From: Vibrio neonatus
GTDB taxonomy: Bacteria > Pseudomonadota > Gammaproteobacteria > Enterobacterales > Vibrionaceae
Assembly (NCBI RefSeq): GCF_024346975.1
Contig: NZ_AP024886.1
Coordinates: forward strand, 310,001 to 374,000
Direction: 5' to 3'
DNA: 64,000 bases
The translations under genes and the position numbers were made by a program. The notes beneath the pieces were generated by a model, which was not told the origin of the DNA, did not search any database, and worked only from the letters and a program-made list of their open reading frames with translations. Shown here one piece after another: positions 39,701 to 54,700 of the stretch. The first letter of the stretch is position 1; each line of letters begins with the position of its first letter.

Positions 39701-42700
39701 TAGGTGCGAAGGTTACTGACCCATCTGGACATGATGGACAGACAACGACCACTACGCCGATTTTGATTGACCAACATACCGCTCAACCAACGGTTGATTT
39801 GAATGCCACTTCAGATAGTTTTGGTGGTACGGGTACCAATACTGACAACATCACCAATATCACTACCCCGACTTTAACGCTGGGTAATATCGATACAGAT
39901 GCTCAACAAGTTGAGGTGTTTGTGGATGGTCACTCTATTGGTGATGCTGCTATCCAGAATGGTGTTTGGCAGATTACTGTGCCTAAATCTTTCATGAATG
40001 AGGGCGATCATGATATTACTGCAACAGTGACCGATATCGCGGGTAACACCAGTACGTCAAATGCTTTGACTGTGACGATTGATCAGCATGTTGCTGCGCC
40101 AGACGCCACAAATACCGTTACTGAAGATAGTAAAGTGACCGCGACGGGTGATGTGAATCCGCACGGCGAAGTGGGCGATGTAGTCACTGTTATCGATGCT
40201 GATGGCAAGCATGGTCACTTTGATGTGATGGCGAATGGGACCTATACCTATACGCTTGATAACAACGCGGCTCAGCATCTTGCGCAAGGTGAGTCTGAAA
40301 CAGACACCGTTAAGTACACTGTGACTGATACGGCGGGTAATACCAATACGGGTGAAATTACTGTTACCATTCATGGTACTAATGACATCCCTGATCTGCA
40401 TATTACGCAAAGCACGAATACCACCGGTACGCTCAGCACAAAAGATGCCGATACAACCGATACACATACCTATGACGCAGTCGGTGGCACCACCACAGGC
40501 AGCAGCGTTGTAGCCCACGGCACATTCGGTGATTTAACGCTAGATAATGCAACAGGCGCCTACAGCTATACAATGCACGCCGATGCCATTCATCAAGGCA
40601 TGAACTACGACGCAAACTCCGGAACGTACACGGGACAAGATACCTTTGAGGTCAGCACCGACGATCACCATGGCGGCAAAGACTCTCAGTTCTTAACCTT
40701 CAATCCAACGGCGACGTTAACGGCGCCGTCAGTGGTCGGCGCTCAACCAACCGTAACCAATAGCGTGCCAACCCAAGCGCAATTGACGCCAATGGCGCCG
40801 ATAGCTCCGGCAATAACACTGACCACGCCAACGGTGACGCTGACAGGGCTTACTGGAAATACCGATACGGGTATCGATCACACCGATGGTATTACGTCGA
40901 ACCCAACACCATCAATCACCGGCAGCACTGATATCCCGTTCTCACAAGTCGATATTATCGATGGCAAAAATGCCGATGGCAGCGATCATATTGTTGGCTC
41001 AGGTTTTGCTGATGGGAATGGCGATTTTGAGATTGTGGTGGACTTAGATACATCCTTATCGGTTGATGGGACTCATCATGATTTAGGTGCGAAGGTTACT
41101 GACCCATCCGGACATGATGGACAGACAACGACTACTACAGCGATAGTGGTTGACCAAAATGTTGCTGCGCCGGATGCCACAGATACCGTTACTGAAGATA
41201 GTAAAGTGACCGCTACGGGTAATGTTAATCCGCAAGGTGAAGTGGGCGACGTAGTCACTGTCATCGATGCCGATGGCAAGCATGGTCACTTTGATGTGAA
41301 AGCGGATGGGACGTATACCTATACGCTGGATAACAAAGCCGCTCAACACCTTGCACTAGGTGAATCTGAAACAGACACTGTTAAGTACACGGTGACTGAT
41401 ACGGCAGGCAATACCAATACGGGTGACATTACCGTCACTATCCATGGCAGTAACGATATCCCATCACTGCAGATCGCTCAAAGTGCCAATACCACCGGTA
41501 CACTCAGCACAACAGATGTTGATACAACCGACACACATACTTATGGCGCAGTCGGTGGCATGACTACTGGTAGCAGCGTTGTGGCGCACGGCACATTCGG
41601 TGATTTAACGCTAGATAATGCAACAGGCGTTTACAGCTATACCATGCACGCCGATGCCATTCATCAAGGGATGAACTACGACGCGAACTCTGGAACGTAC
41701 ACGGGACAAGATACTTTTGAGGTGAGCACCGATGATCATCATGGCGGCAAGGACTCTCAGTTCTTAACCTTTAACCCAACAGCGACATTAACAGCGCCGT
41801 CAGTGGTCGGCGCTCAGCCAACCGTAACTAATAACGTTCCTACTCAAGCGCAATTGACGCCAATGGCGCCAATAGCTCCGGCAATAACACTGACCACACC
41901 AACGGTGACGCTGACAGGGCTTACTGGAAATACCGATACCGGTATCGATCATACCGATGGTATTACGTCGAACCCAACACCATCAATCACGGGTAGTACT
42001 GATATCCCATTCTCACAAGTTGATATCATCGATGGTAAAAATGCCGATGGCAGCGATCATATTGTCGGCTCAGGTTTTGCTGATGCGAAGGGCGATTTTG
42101 AAATTGCTATAGATCTGGGTAAATCATCAACCGTTGATGGCACTCATCATGATTTAGGCGCTAAGGTCACTGACCCATCCGGACATGATGGACAGACAAC
42201 TGCGACTACAGCGATAGTGGTTGACCAAAATGTTGCTGCGCCGGATGCCACAGATACCGTCACCGAAGATACTAAAGTGACCACTACGGGCAATGTTAAT
42301 CCGCAAGGCGAAGTGGGCGACGTAGTCACGGTCATCGATGCCGATGGCAAGCATGGTCACTTTGACGTGAAAGCGGATGGGACGTATACCTATACGCTGG
42401 ATAACAATGCGGCTCAACACCTTGCAAAAGGTGAGCCTGAAACAGACAGCGTTAAGTACACAGTGACTGATACAGCTGGCAATACCAATACGGGTGAAAT
42501 CACCGTTACCATTCATGGTACTAATGACATCCCTGATCTGCATATTACACAAAGTACGAATACCACCGGTACGCTCAGCACAAAAGATGTCGATACAACC
42601 GATACACATACTTATGGCGCAGTCGGTGGCATGACTACTGGTAGCAGTGTTGTGGCGCACGGTACATTCGGTGATTTAACACTGGATAATGCAACAGGCG

Positions 42701-45700
42701 TTTACAGCTATACAATGCATGCCGATGCCATTCACCAAGGTATGAACTACGACGCAAACTCCGGAGCGTACACAGGGCAAGATACCTTTGAGGTCAGCAC
42801 CGACGATCATCATGGCGGCAAAGACTCTCAGTTCTTAACCTTCGACCCAACGGCGACATTAACGGCGCCGTCAGTGGTAGGTGCTCAGCCAACCGTAACT
42901 AATAGCGTACCAACCCAAGCGCAATTGACACCAACAGCGCCGATAGCTCCAACGTTAACACCGGCCACGCCAACGGTGACGCTAAAAGGACTTACTGGAA
43001 ATACCGATACCGGTATCGATCATACTGATGGTATTACGTCGAACCCAACACCATCAATCACCGGTAGTACTGACATCCCATTCTCACAAGTCGATATTAT
43101 CGATGGCAAAAATGCCGATGGTAGCGATCATATTGTCGGCTCAGGTTTTTCTGATGGGAAGGGCGATTTTGAGATTGCTATAGATCTGGGTAAATCATCA
43201 AAGGTTGATGGCACTCATCATGATTTAGGCGCGAAGGTTACTGACCCATCTGGACAAGATGGACAGACAACGACCACTACACCGATAGTGATTGACCAGA
43301 ATGTTGGTGCGCCAACAGTAGATTTAAATGCCAGCTCCGATAGCTATGGTGCAAAGGGTACAGATCATGATGATCTCACTAACGATACCACGCCAACGTT
43401 TACGTTAAATGGTGTGGATACGGATGCCGCTTCTGTTGAGGTATTTATCGATGGTAAATCAGTAGGCAGTGCAGCCCACAACGGTACTGACTGGACATTC
43501 ACATCAGCGGCTCTAGCTGATGGAGACCATACAGTGACCGCGGTGGTTACCGATAATGCAGGTAACACCAGCACAACGTCTCCAGCGTTGACGGTAACGG
43601 TGGATACTCATGCTGCTGTGGATGCGGGTTTCACCGATACGCTTATTGGCAGTGGCGAGCAAGCAAAAACAGTTATTACCGGTCACGTAGAAGCAGGTGC
43701 TCACCTTGATACCTTAGTGGTTAAGGACAGTGCAGGTCATCACCTTGATGTACCGACTTCGGGTATTACCGTTAAGCCTGACGGTAGCTTCACGACAACC
43801 GTCGATTTAACAGCTGGCAACTTCACAGATGGTGCGTTAACGGTTACAGCATCTTCAACAGACAAAGCGGGTAATACCGCGACCTCCACACCAACGCACA
43901 GCACATTAGATACGGGCATTGCAACGCCAGCGGTCGATCTCAATGCGACTTCTGATACTCATGGCGCGAATACCACAGGTACAGATACGGATAATCTGAC
44001 CAAAGACACCACGCCAACGTTTACGTTAAATGGTGTGGATACAGACGCCGCTTCTGTTGAGGTATTTATCGATGGTAAATCTGTAGGTCATGCAAGGGAC
44101 AATGGTACTGACTGGACATTCACGTCAGCGACTTTAGCTGATGGAGACCATACAGTGACCGCGGTGGTTACCGATAATGCAGGTAACACCAGTGCGGCGT
44201 CTCCAGCGTTGACGGTAACGGTTGATACTCAGACTGCTGTGGATGCAGGTTTCACTGATAACCTGATTAGTAATACTGAGCAATCAACGACGGTCATCAC
44301 CGGTCACGTAGAAGCAGGTGCTCACCTTGATACGCTAGTGATTACGGACAGTGCAGGTCATCATCTAGATGTACCGACTTCGGGTATTACAGTGAAAGCT
44401 GATGGTAGCTTCACGACAACCGTCGATTTAACAGCTGGCAACTTTACCGATGGCCAGCTCTCAGTTACGGCATCTTCAACAGACAAAGCGGGTAATACCG
44501 CGACCTCTACACCAACGCACAGCACATTAGATACAGGCGTTGCGACGCCAGCGGTAGATCTCAATGCGACGTCTGACAGTCATGGCGCGAATACCATAGG
44601 TACAGACACCGATAATCTGACCAAAGACACCACACCAACCTTCACGTTAAATGGCGTGGATACGGACGCCGCCTCTGTTGAGGTATTTATCGATGGTAAA
44701 TCTGTAGGCAGTGCAGCCCAGAGCGGTACTGACTGGACATTCACGTCAGCGGCTCTAGCTGATAGCGATCATACAGTGACTGCGATAGTCACCGATAATG
44801 CAGGCAACATCAGTACGACGTCTCCAGCATTAACCATTACAGTTGATACTCAGACCACAGTGAATGCTGAGTTAACGGACAAACTGATTGGCAGTAGCGA
44901 GCAAGCAAAAACAGTTATTACCGGTCACGTAGAGGAAGGTGCTCACCTTGATACGTTAGTGATTACGGACAGTGCAGGTCATCATCTAGATGTACCGACT
45001 TCGGGTATTACAGTGAAAGCTGATGGTAGCTTCACGACAACCGTTGATTTAACAGCTGGCAACTTCACAGATGGTGCATTAACGGTTACAGCATCTTCAA
45101 CAGACAAAGCGGGTAATACCGCGACCTCTACACCAACGCACAGCACATTAGATACAGGCGTTGCGACGCCAGCGGTCGATCTCAATGCGACGTCTGACAG
45201 TCATGGCGCGAATACTACAGGTACAGACACCGATAATCTGACCAAAGACACCACACCAACCTTCACGTTAAATGGCGTGGATACAGACGCCGCCTTTGTC
45301 GAAGTCATTATCGATGGAAAATCAGTCGGTCATGCAACGAACACCGGTACTGACTGGACATTCACGTCAGCAGCTCTAGCTGATGGCGATCATACAGTGA
45401 CTGCGATAGTCACCGATAATGCAGGCAACACCAGTGCGACGTCTCCAGCGTTGACGGTAACGGTGGATACTCATACAGCTGTGGATGCGGGCTTCACCGA
45501 TACGCTTATTGGCAGTGGTGAGCAAGCAAAAACAGTTATTACCGGTCACGTAGAGGAAGGCGCTCACCTTGATACGTTAGTGATTACGGACAGTGCAGGT
45601 CATCATCTAGATGTACCGACTTCGGGTATTACCGTTAAGCCTGATGGTAGCTTCACGACAACCGTTGATTTGACAGTTGGCAACTTTACCGATGGCCAGC

Positions 45701-48700
45701 TTTCAGTTACGGCATCTTCAACAGACAAAGCGGGTAATACCGCAACTTCCACACCAACGCACAGCACATTAGATACAGGCGTTGCGACGCCAACAGTAGA
45801 TCTTAATGCTAGTTCGGATAGCCATGGTACTAATACCGCAGGTACAGACACCGATAACCTGACCAAAGACACCACGCCAACCTTCACGTTAAATGGTGTG
45901 GATACAGACGCCGCCTCTGTTGAGGTATTTATCGATGGTAAATCTGTAGGCAGTGCAGCCCAGAGCGGTACTGACTGGACATTCACGTCAGCGGCTCTAG
46001 CTGATGGCGATCATAAAGTGACTGCGATAGTCACTGATAATGCAGGCAACACCAGTACGACGTCTCCAGCATTAACCATTACAGTTGATACTCAGACCAC
46101 AGTGAATGCTGAGTTAACGGACAAACTGATTGGCAGTAGCGAGCAAGCAAAAACAGTTATTACCGGTCACGTAGAGGAAGGTGCTTACCTTGATACGCTA
46201 GTGATTACGGACAGTGCGGGTAACCATTTAGATGTGGATACCACAGGCATGACAATCGATGGGCATGGTGACTTTAGCATTGCTGTGGATTTAACTAAGG
46301 GTGTGAAAGATAAGTCAGGTGCGGCGACTCAGTTGGTTGATGGCGACTTAACCGTTAGTGCATCGTCAACAGATAAAGCCGGTAATACGGCAGCGTCCAC
46401 TCCAACGCACAGCACTTTAGATACGAGCGTTGCGACGCCAGCGGTCGATCTCAATGCGACTTCTGATACTCATGGCGCGAATACCACTGGCACAGATACG
46501 GATAATCTGACCAAAGACACCACGCCAACCTTCACGTTAAACGGTGTAGATACGGACGCAGCCTCTGTCGAAGTCCTTATCGATGGTAAATCTGTAGGTC
46601 ATGCAAGGGACAATGGTACTGACTGGACATTCACGTCAGCAGCCCTAGCTGATGGTCACCACAAAGTGACTGCTATCGTGACGGATACCGCAGGCAACAT
46701 CAGTACGACGTCTCCAGAATTAACCATTACAGTTGATACTCAGACCACAGTGAATGCTGAGTTAACGGACAAACTGATTGGTAGTGGTGAACAGTCGGCT
46801 ACCGTCATCACAGGTCATGTAGAACCTGGTGCTCACCTTGATACACTAGTGATTACGGATAGTGCAGGTAACCATTTAGATGTCGATACCACTGGAATGA
46901 CAATCGATGGCCATGGTGACTTTAGCATTGCTGTGGATTTAACTAAGGGTGTGAAAGATAAGTCAGGTGCGGCGACTCAGTTGGTTGATGGGGACTTAAT
47001 CGTTACGGCATCTTCAACAGACAAAGCGGGTAATACCGCGACTTCCACACCAACTCACAGTACGTTAGATACAGGCGTTGCGACGCCAGCGGTAGATCTC
47101 AATGCGACGTCTGATAGCCATGGTGCGAATACCGCAGGTACAGACACGGATAACCTGACCAAAGACACCACGCCAACCTTCACGTTAAATGGCGTGGATA
47201 CAGACGCCGCCTTTGTCGAAGTCATTATTGATGGCAAATCAGTCGGTCATGCAACGAACACCGGTACTGACTGGACATTCACGTCAGCAGCTCTAGCTGA
47301 TGGCGATCATACAGTGACTGCGATAGTCACCGATAATGCAGGCAACACCAGTGCGACGTCTCCAGCGTTGACGGTAACGGTGGATACTCATACAGCTGTG
47401 GATGCGGGCTTCACCGATACGCTTATCGGCAGTGGCGAGCAAGCAAAAACAGTTATTACCGGTCACGTAGAGGCAGGTGCTCACCTTGATACCTTAGTGA
47501 TTAAGGACAGTGCAGGTCATCACCTTGATGTACCGACTTCGGGTATTACCGTTAAGCCTGATGGTAGCTTCACGACAACCGTCGATTTGACAGCTGGTAA
47601 CTTTACTGATGGCCAGCTCTCAGTTACGGCATCTTCAACAGATAAAGCGGGTAATACCGCAACTTCCACACCAACGCACAGCACATTAGATACAGGCGTT
47701 ACGACGCCAGCGGTCGATCTCAATGCGACGTCTGACAGTCATGGCGCGAATACCGCAGGTACAGACACGGATAACCTGACCAAAGACACCACACCAACCT
47801 TCACGTTAAATGGCGTGGATACAGACGCCGCGTCTGTTGAGGTATTTGTCGATGGTAAATCTGTAGGCAGTGCAGCCCACAAGGGTACTGACTGGACATT
47901 CACGTCAGCGGCTCTAGCTGATGGCGATCATAAAGTGACTGCGATAGTCACCGATAATGCAGGCAACACCAGTGCGATGTCTCCAGCATTAACCATTACA
48001 GTTGATACTCAGACCACAGTGAATGCCGAGTTAACGGACAAACTGATTGGTAGTGGAGAACAGTCGGCTACCGTCATCACAGGTCATGTAGAACCTGGTG
48101 CACACCTTGATACGCTAGTGATTACGGACAGTGCGGGTAACCATTTAGATGTGGATCCCACAGGCATGACAATCGATGGCCATGGCGACTTTAGCATTGT
48201 TGTGGATTTAACTAAGGGTGTGAAAGATAAGTCAGGCGCGGCGACTCAGTTGGTTGATGGGGACTTAATTGTTAGTGCATCTTCAACAGATAAAGCCGGC
48301 AACACGGCGACCTCCACACCAACGCACAGCACATTAGATACAGGCGTTGCTTCTCCAACCGTTAGCTTTGAAAGCACAGGTAAAGATAGCATTTATAACA
48401 TTGTTGAAGTCGGACCTGATGGCACAGTGACTGCGACTATCACTCCTAATACAGATGCGAAGGTAGGCGATACTCTGACCTACACTGTAGCGAGCGGAGT
48501 GAAGCAAGCACATACACTGACTGCGACAGACTTAACTCAAGGCGTAGATATTGAAGTTCGTCCAGGAGATACAGTTACGGCTACGGTTACCGATGCAGCG
48601 GGTAACACTTCAAAGGATGCATCCGGAACAGCCGCAGGATCAGATCTTGTCGTCAGTACTCCTACAGTTGATTTAAATGCGACTTCTGATACGTACGGCA

Positions 48701-51700
48701 TAAATACGGCAGGTACTGATACAGACAACATCACCAAGGATACAACCCCGACCTTTACGTTAAATGGTATTGATACTGATGCTACTTCAGTAGAAGTGTT
48801 TGTTGATGGTAAGTCTGTAGGCAATGCAATGCGTTCTGGCACCGACTGGACGTTTACTGCTGCACATCTAGCTGATGGAGATTATAAAATCACTGCTAAG
48901 GTGACAGATTATGCAGGGAATACGAGTAATAGTTCCCCTGAGCTGACAGTCACTGTTGATACCGATATCAATCCAGTCACGCTTACACTTCAAAATAGTA
49001 GTAATTCGGGTGATAAAACGGATCACCTTACTCATGGTGAAAACTTTAATGATAAGACGCACCCGGGGCAGGGAGATTTGATCTTTGACCTAAGTGCTGT
49101 CGATAAAGACATTGATCCGTCCAATGGTGGGGTTGTTGTTAAAGATGCTACTGGTTATGAAGTTACGGGTAGCTTTATACAGGTGAATGGTCAGTGGGAA
49201 TTCCATACTACTACCTCAGAATTACCAGATGGCGATCACACACTTTACACCGTTGTAACAGATATAGCAGGAAACAGTGTTGAAGGTGGTTCAACTCTAG
49301 TTACTGTTGACACAAGTGCATCTGCCACTATCTCTGTTGGAAGCATTAATGGCGGTAATCCAATCAACGAGGTGGATGCCAAAGGCAAAATTCAGGTATC
49401 AGGAACAGTTGGCGGAGATGCTAGTGTGGGAGACCATATTAGTATCGAAATCAATGGTCATGTGCACAACAAAGTGTTGGTCGAAAAAGGCAATGTCTTT
49501 AATTTAGATGTTGATGGCAGTGAGTTCACGACAGATACCAATGGTCAAACGGTCATATCGAGTGAAGTGAATGCAACGGTCACAGGCACAGATGCTGCGG
49601 GTAATTCGTTTACGGCAACGAACCATACGCCAGCAACGGCCGGTGGCCCGTCAGTACATAGTGGTCAATTTAGGGTTGATACACATGCAGGCACAATAGC
49701 AGTCGATAAAGGCCTCACAGCCGATAAAGATGACGTACTAAACCTTGCAGAGCAAGGTCAGGACTTGGTCATTAGTGGCAGCACCACGGGCATTGAAGAC
49801 GGTCAGTACGTCACTGTGGAGTTTAATGGTCATAAATACGGCGATGCGGCTTCAGGTGCACCTATTGAAGTGCGCGGCAGTCAGTGGACATTGACTGTGC
49901 CCCATGCCGATCTTGTTGGTATCAAAGATGGCGCATCACTTGAGATCACCCCTTCAGTCAGCGATAGGGCAGGTAACCCTGCGACTGTAACTGACGGTCA
50001 TTTAACAACGGATTTGCATGCGGATGCGGGTATCACCATTAATAGCATCAATGGTGGCAATGCCATCAATGTGGCTACGAAAGGTGATGTTGACGTTATC
50101 GGCACATTAACCGGTGATGTTGATCCTACGTCAAAAGTTGATGTTGTATTTAATGGCCAACACTACCCCGGTACGATTACAGGCAGTGCAGGTCATTATG
50201 GCTTTACGGCTAAAGTGCCATCGTCGGAGCTTAAGAGTCACAGTGGTGACGTTACAGCGACCGTGACAGGTACAGATAATCACGGCAACCCATTCACTGG
50301 AACAGACAAGAGTGCTCCGTTAGTTGATACAGCAGCAGGCACCATTGCAGTCGATCACCACCTAACGGCACTGAAATCTGATGATATTGTCAATGCCACT
50401 GAGCATGGTCAAGAGTTGGTTTTATCGGGCACCACCACCGGTATTGAGGCTGACCAGGAGGTGACGGTTCACTTTAATGGTCAAGATTACACGGCTAAAG
50501 TAGTGTTAAATACTGGTAGCCAGACTGATGGCACGTGGCAGGCAACCGTGCCGGCTACGGATGTTACTCATCTTATTGATGGTACGGACTATCCTGTAAC
50601 CGCAGAGGTCAGTGACAAGGCAGGCAATGCGGCAACAATGGCAGGTACGGCCGAGTCTATTCATGCCGATTTACATGCGAGCGCAGGGATTACCCTGAAT
50701 AGCATCCATAATGGCGTAACCATTAATGCGGGCTTCACTGGCGATCAAAATGGCAATCTTGCGGTTACGGGTACAGTCAGTGGTGATGCTAAAGAGCACG
50801 ATCCTGTCGTATTGGTAGTCAATGGTCATCAGTTTATAGGAGAAGTGGACGCTACTGGTCAAGGCTTCTCAATAGACGTTCCTGTTAGCGAATTTAAAGC
50901 TGGGTCAGGAGAGGTGCAAGCGCGAGTTTCAGTGACCGATGTGGCAGGCAACACGGCGTTAGCCTATAACAATGGTCAATCTGCATTTACTCATGCGATA
51001 TCAGGTACAACGCCAGTGGGTCCGACTTCAAGTGCGACACACAACGGCCAATTCAGTGTCGATACGCAAGCAGGCACCATTGCAGTCGATCACCACCTAA
51101 CGGCACTGAAATCTGATGATATTGTCAATGCCACCGAACATGGTCAAGAGTTGGTTTTATCTGGCACCACCACCGGTATTGAGGCTGACCAGGAGGTGAC
51201 GGTTCACTTTAATGGTCAAGATTACACGGCTAAAGTAGTGTTAAATACTGGTAGCCAGACTGATGGCACGTGGCAGGCAACCGTGCCGGCTACGGATGTT
51301 GCTCATCTTGTTGATGGAACGGACTATCTTGTAACCGCAGAGGTCAGTGATAAGGCGGGCAATGCGGCAACAACGGCGGGCACGGCCGAGTCTCTTCATG
51401 CCGATTTACATGCGGACGCAGGGATTACCCTGAATAGCATTCATAATGGCGTAACCATTAATGCGGGCTTCACTGGTGACCAAAATGGCAACCTTGCGGT
51501 CACGGGTACAGTCAGTGGTGATGCTAAAGAGCACGATCCTGTAGTATTGGTAGTCAATGGTCATCAGTTTACGGGGGAAGTGGACACTACCGGTCAAGGT
51601 TTCTCGATAGACGTTCCAGTCAGCGAATTTAAAGCTGGGTCAGGAGAGGTGCAAGCGCGAGTTTCAGTGATTGATGCGGCAGGTAACACGGCTTCAGCCT

Positions 51701-54700
51701 ATAACAATGGTCAATCTGCATTTACTCGAGCGATATCAGGTACAACTCCAGTGGGTCCGACTTCAAGTGTGACACACAACGGCCAATTCAGTGTCGATAC
51801 GCAAGCAGGCACCATTGCAGTCGACACAGGCCTCACAGCCAATAAAGATGATGTACTAAACCTTGCAGAGCAAGGGCAAGACTTGGTCATTAGTGGTACG
51901 ACAACAGGCATTGAAGACGGTCAGCATGTTACCGTAGAGTTTAACGGCCATAAATACGGTGATGCTGCTTCAGGTGCACCTATTGAAGTGCATGGCAACC
52001 AGTGGACATTGACTGTGCCCCATGCTGATCTTGTTAGTATCAAAGATGGCGCATCACTTGAGATCGCCCCTTCAGTCAGCGATGCAGCAGGCAACCCTGC
52101 GACTGTAACTGACGGTCATTTAATAACGGATTTGCATGCGGATGCAGGTATTAGCATTAATAGCATCAATGGTGGAACCACCATTAATGCGGGCTTCACT
52201 GGCGACCAAAGTGGCAACCTTGCGGTCACGGGTACAGTCATTGGTGATGCTAAAAATCACGATCCTGTAGTATTGGTGGTTAATGGTCATCAGTTTACGG
52301 GGGAAGTGGACGCTACCGGTCAAGGTTTCTCTATAGACGTTCCAGTCAGCGAATTTAAAGCTGGGTCAGGAGAGGTGCAAGCGCAAGTTTCAGTGACTGA
52401 TGCAGCAGGTAACACGGCTTCAGCCTATAACAATGGTCAATCTGCATTTACTCAAGCGATATCAGGTACAGCGCCAGTGGGACCGACTTCAAGTGTGACA
52501 CACAATGGCCAATTCAGTGTCGATACGCAGGCAGGCACCATTGCAGTAAATACAGGCCTCACAGTCAATAAAGATGACGTCCTAAACCTTGCAGAGCAAG
52601 GACAAGACTTGGTCATTAGTGGCCGCACAACAGGGATTGAAGACGGCCAGCATGTCACTGTGGAGTTCAATGGGCATAAATACGGCGATGCGGCTTCAGG
52701 TGCACCTATTGAAGTGCACGGCAACCAGTGGACATTGACTGTGCCCAATACCGATCTTGTTGGTATCAAAGATGGCGCATCACTTGAGATCACCCCTTCA
52801 GTTAACGATGCGGCAGGTAACCCTGCGACTGTAACTGACGGTCATTTAATAACGGATTTACATGCGGATGCAGGTATCACCATTAATAGCATTAATGGTG
52901 GAAACACCATTAATGCGGCCTTCACTGGCGACCAAAGTGGCAACCTTGCTGTCACGGGTACAGTCAGTGGTGATGCTAAAGAGCACGATCCTGTAGTATT
53001 GGTCGTCAATGGTCATCAGTTTACGGGGGAAGTGGACGCTACCGGTCAAGGTTTCTCTATAGACGTTCCAGTCAGCGAATTTAAAGCTGGGTCAGGAGAG
53101 GTGCAAGCGCGAGTTTCAGTGACTGATGCGGCAGGTAACACGGCTTCAGCCTATAACAATGGTCAATCTGCATTTACTCAAGCGATATCAGGTACAACGC
53201 CAGTGGGGCCGACTTCAAGTGTGACACACAATGGTCAATTCAGTGTCGATACGCAAGCAGGCACCATTGCAGTCGATCACCAACTAACGTCCCTGAAGTC
53301 CGATGACATTGTCAATGCCACTGAGCATGGTCAAGAATTGGTTTTATCGGGCACCACCACCGGTATTGAGGCGGATCAAGAGGTGACGGTTCACTTTAAT
53401 GGTCAAGATTACACGGCCAAAGTGGTGTTAAATACCGGTAGCCAGACTGGTGGCACGTGGCAGGCAACCGTGCCGGCTGCGGATGTTGCTCATCTTATTG
53501 ATGGTACTGACTATCCTGTAACCGCAGAGGTCAGTGACAAGGCGGGCAATGCGGCGACAACGGCGGGCACGGCCGAGTCTCTTCATGCCGATTTACATGC
53601 GGACGCAGGGATCACTATTGATAGCATCAATGGTGGTGCCACCATTAACGCGAGCACGGGTGATGTTACGGTCTCGGGCACGGTATCAGGGGATGTGGCG
53701 ACGGGCGAAACCGTCACTTTAAATATCAACGGCCGTAAGCATACAGCGGTGGTAGGTACAGGACATACCTTTACCGCAACCGCAATCCCAGCGGCCGACT
53801 TTGCAAAAGATACATCAGGTAAAGCGGTGACTTCTGGTGAGGTGACTGCGACTGTCACGGGCACTGATGCCGCGGGTAATTCAGTGACAGTGACGAACCA
53901 TGCGCCTACATCAACAGGTGGCACGCCAGTGCACAATGGTCAATTCAGTGTTGATACATATGCAGGCACAATAGCAGTCGATCACCACCTAACGGCACTG
54001 AAATCTGATGATATTGTCAATGCCACCGAACATGGTCAAGATTTGATTTTATCGGGCACCACCACCGGTATTGAGGCTGACCAGGAGGTGACGGTTCACT
54101 TTAATGGTCAAGATTACACGGCCAAAGTGGTGTTAAATACTGGTAGCCAGACTGATGGCACGTGGCAGGTAACCGTGCCGGCTACGGATGTTACTCATCT
54201 TATTGACGGTACTGACTATCCTGTAACCGCAGAGGTCAGTGATAAAGCGGGCAATGCGGCGACAACGACAGGCACAGCCGAGTCTATTCATGCCGATTTA
54301 CATGCGGATGCGGGGATCACTATTGATAGCATCAATGGCGGTGCCACCATTAACGCGAGCACGACTGATGTTACGGTCACGGGCACGGTATCAGGGGATG
54401 TGGCGACGGGCGAAACCGTCACTTTAAACATCAACGGTCATAAGCATACAGCTGTGGTGGGGACAGGACATACCTTTACCGCAACCGCAATCCCAGCGGC
54501 CGACTTTGCAAAAGATACATCAGATAAAGCGGTGACTTCGGGAGAAGTCACCGCAACGGTAACGGGCACTGATGCCGCGGGTAATTTAGTGACGGTGACG
54601 AACCATGCACCAGCATTGGCAGGTGGCACGCCAGTGCACAATGGGCAATTCAGTGTCGATACGCAAGCAGGCACTATTGCAGTCGATCACCACTTAACGG

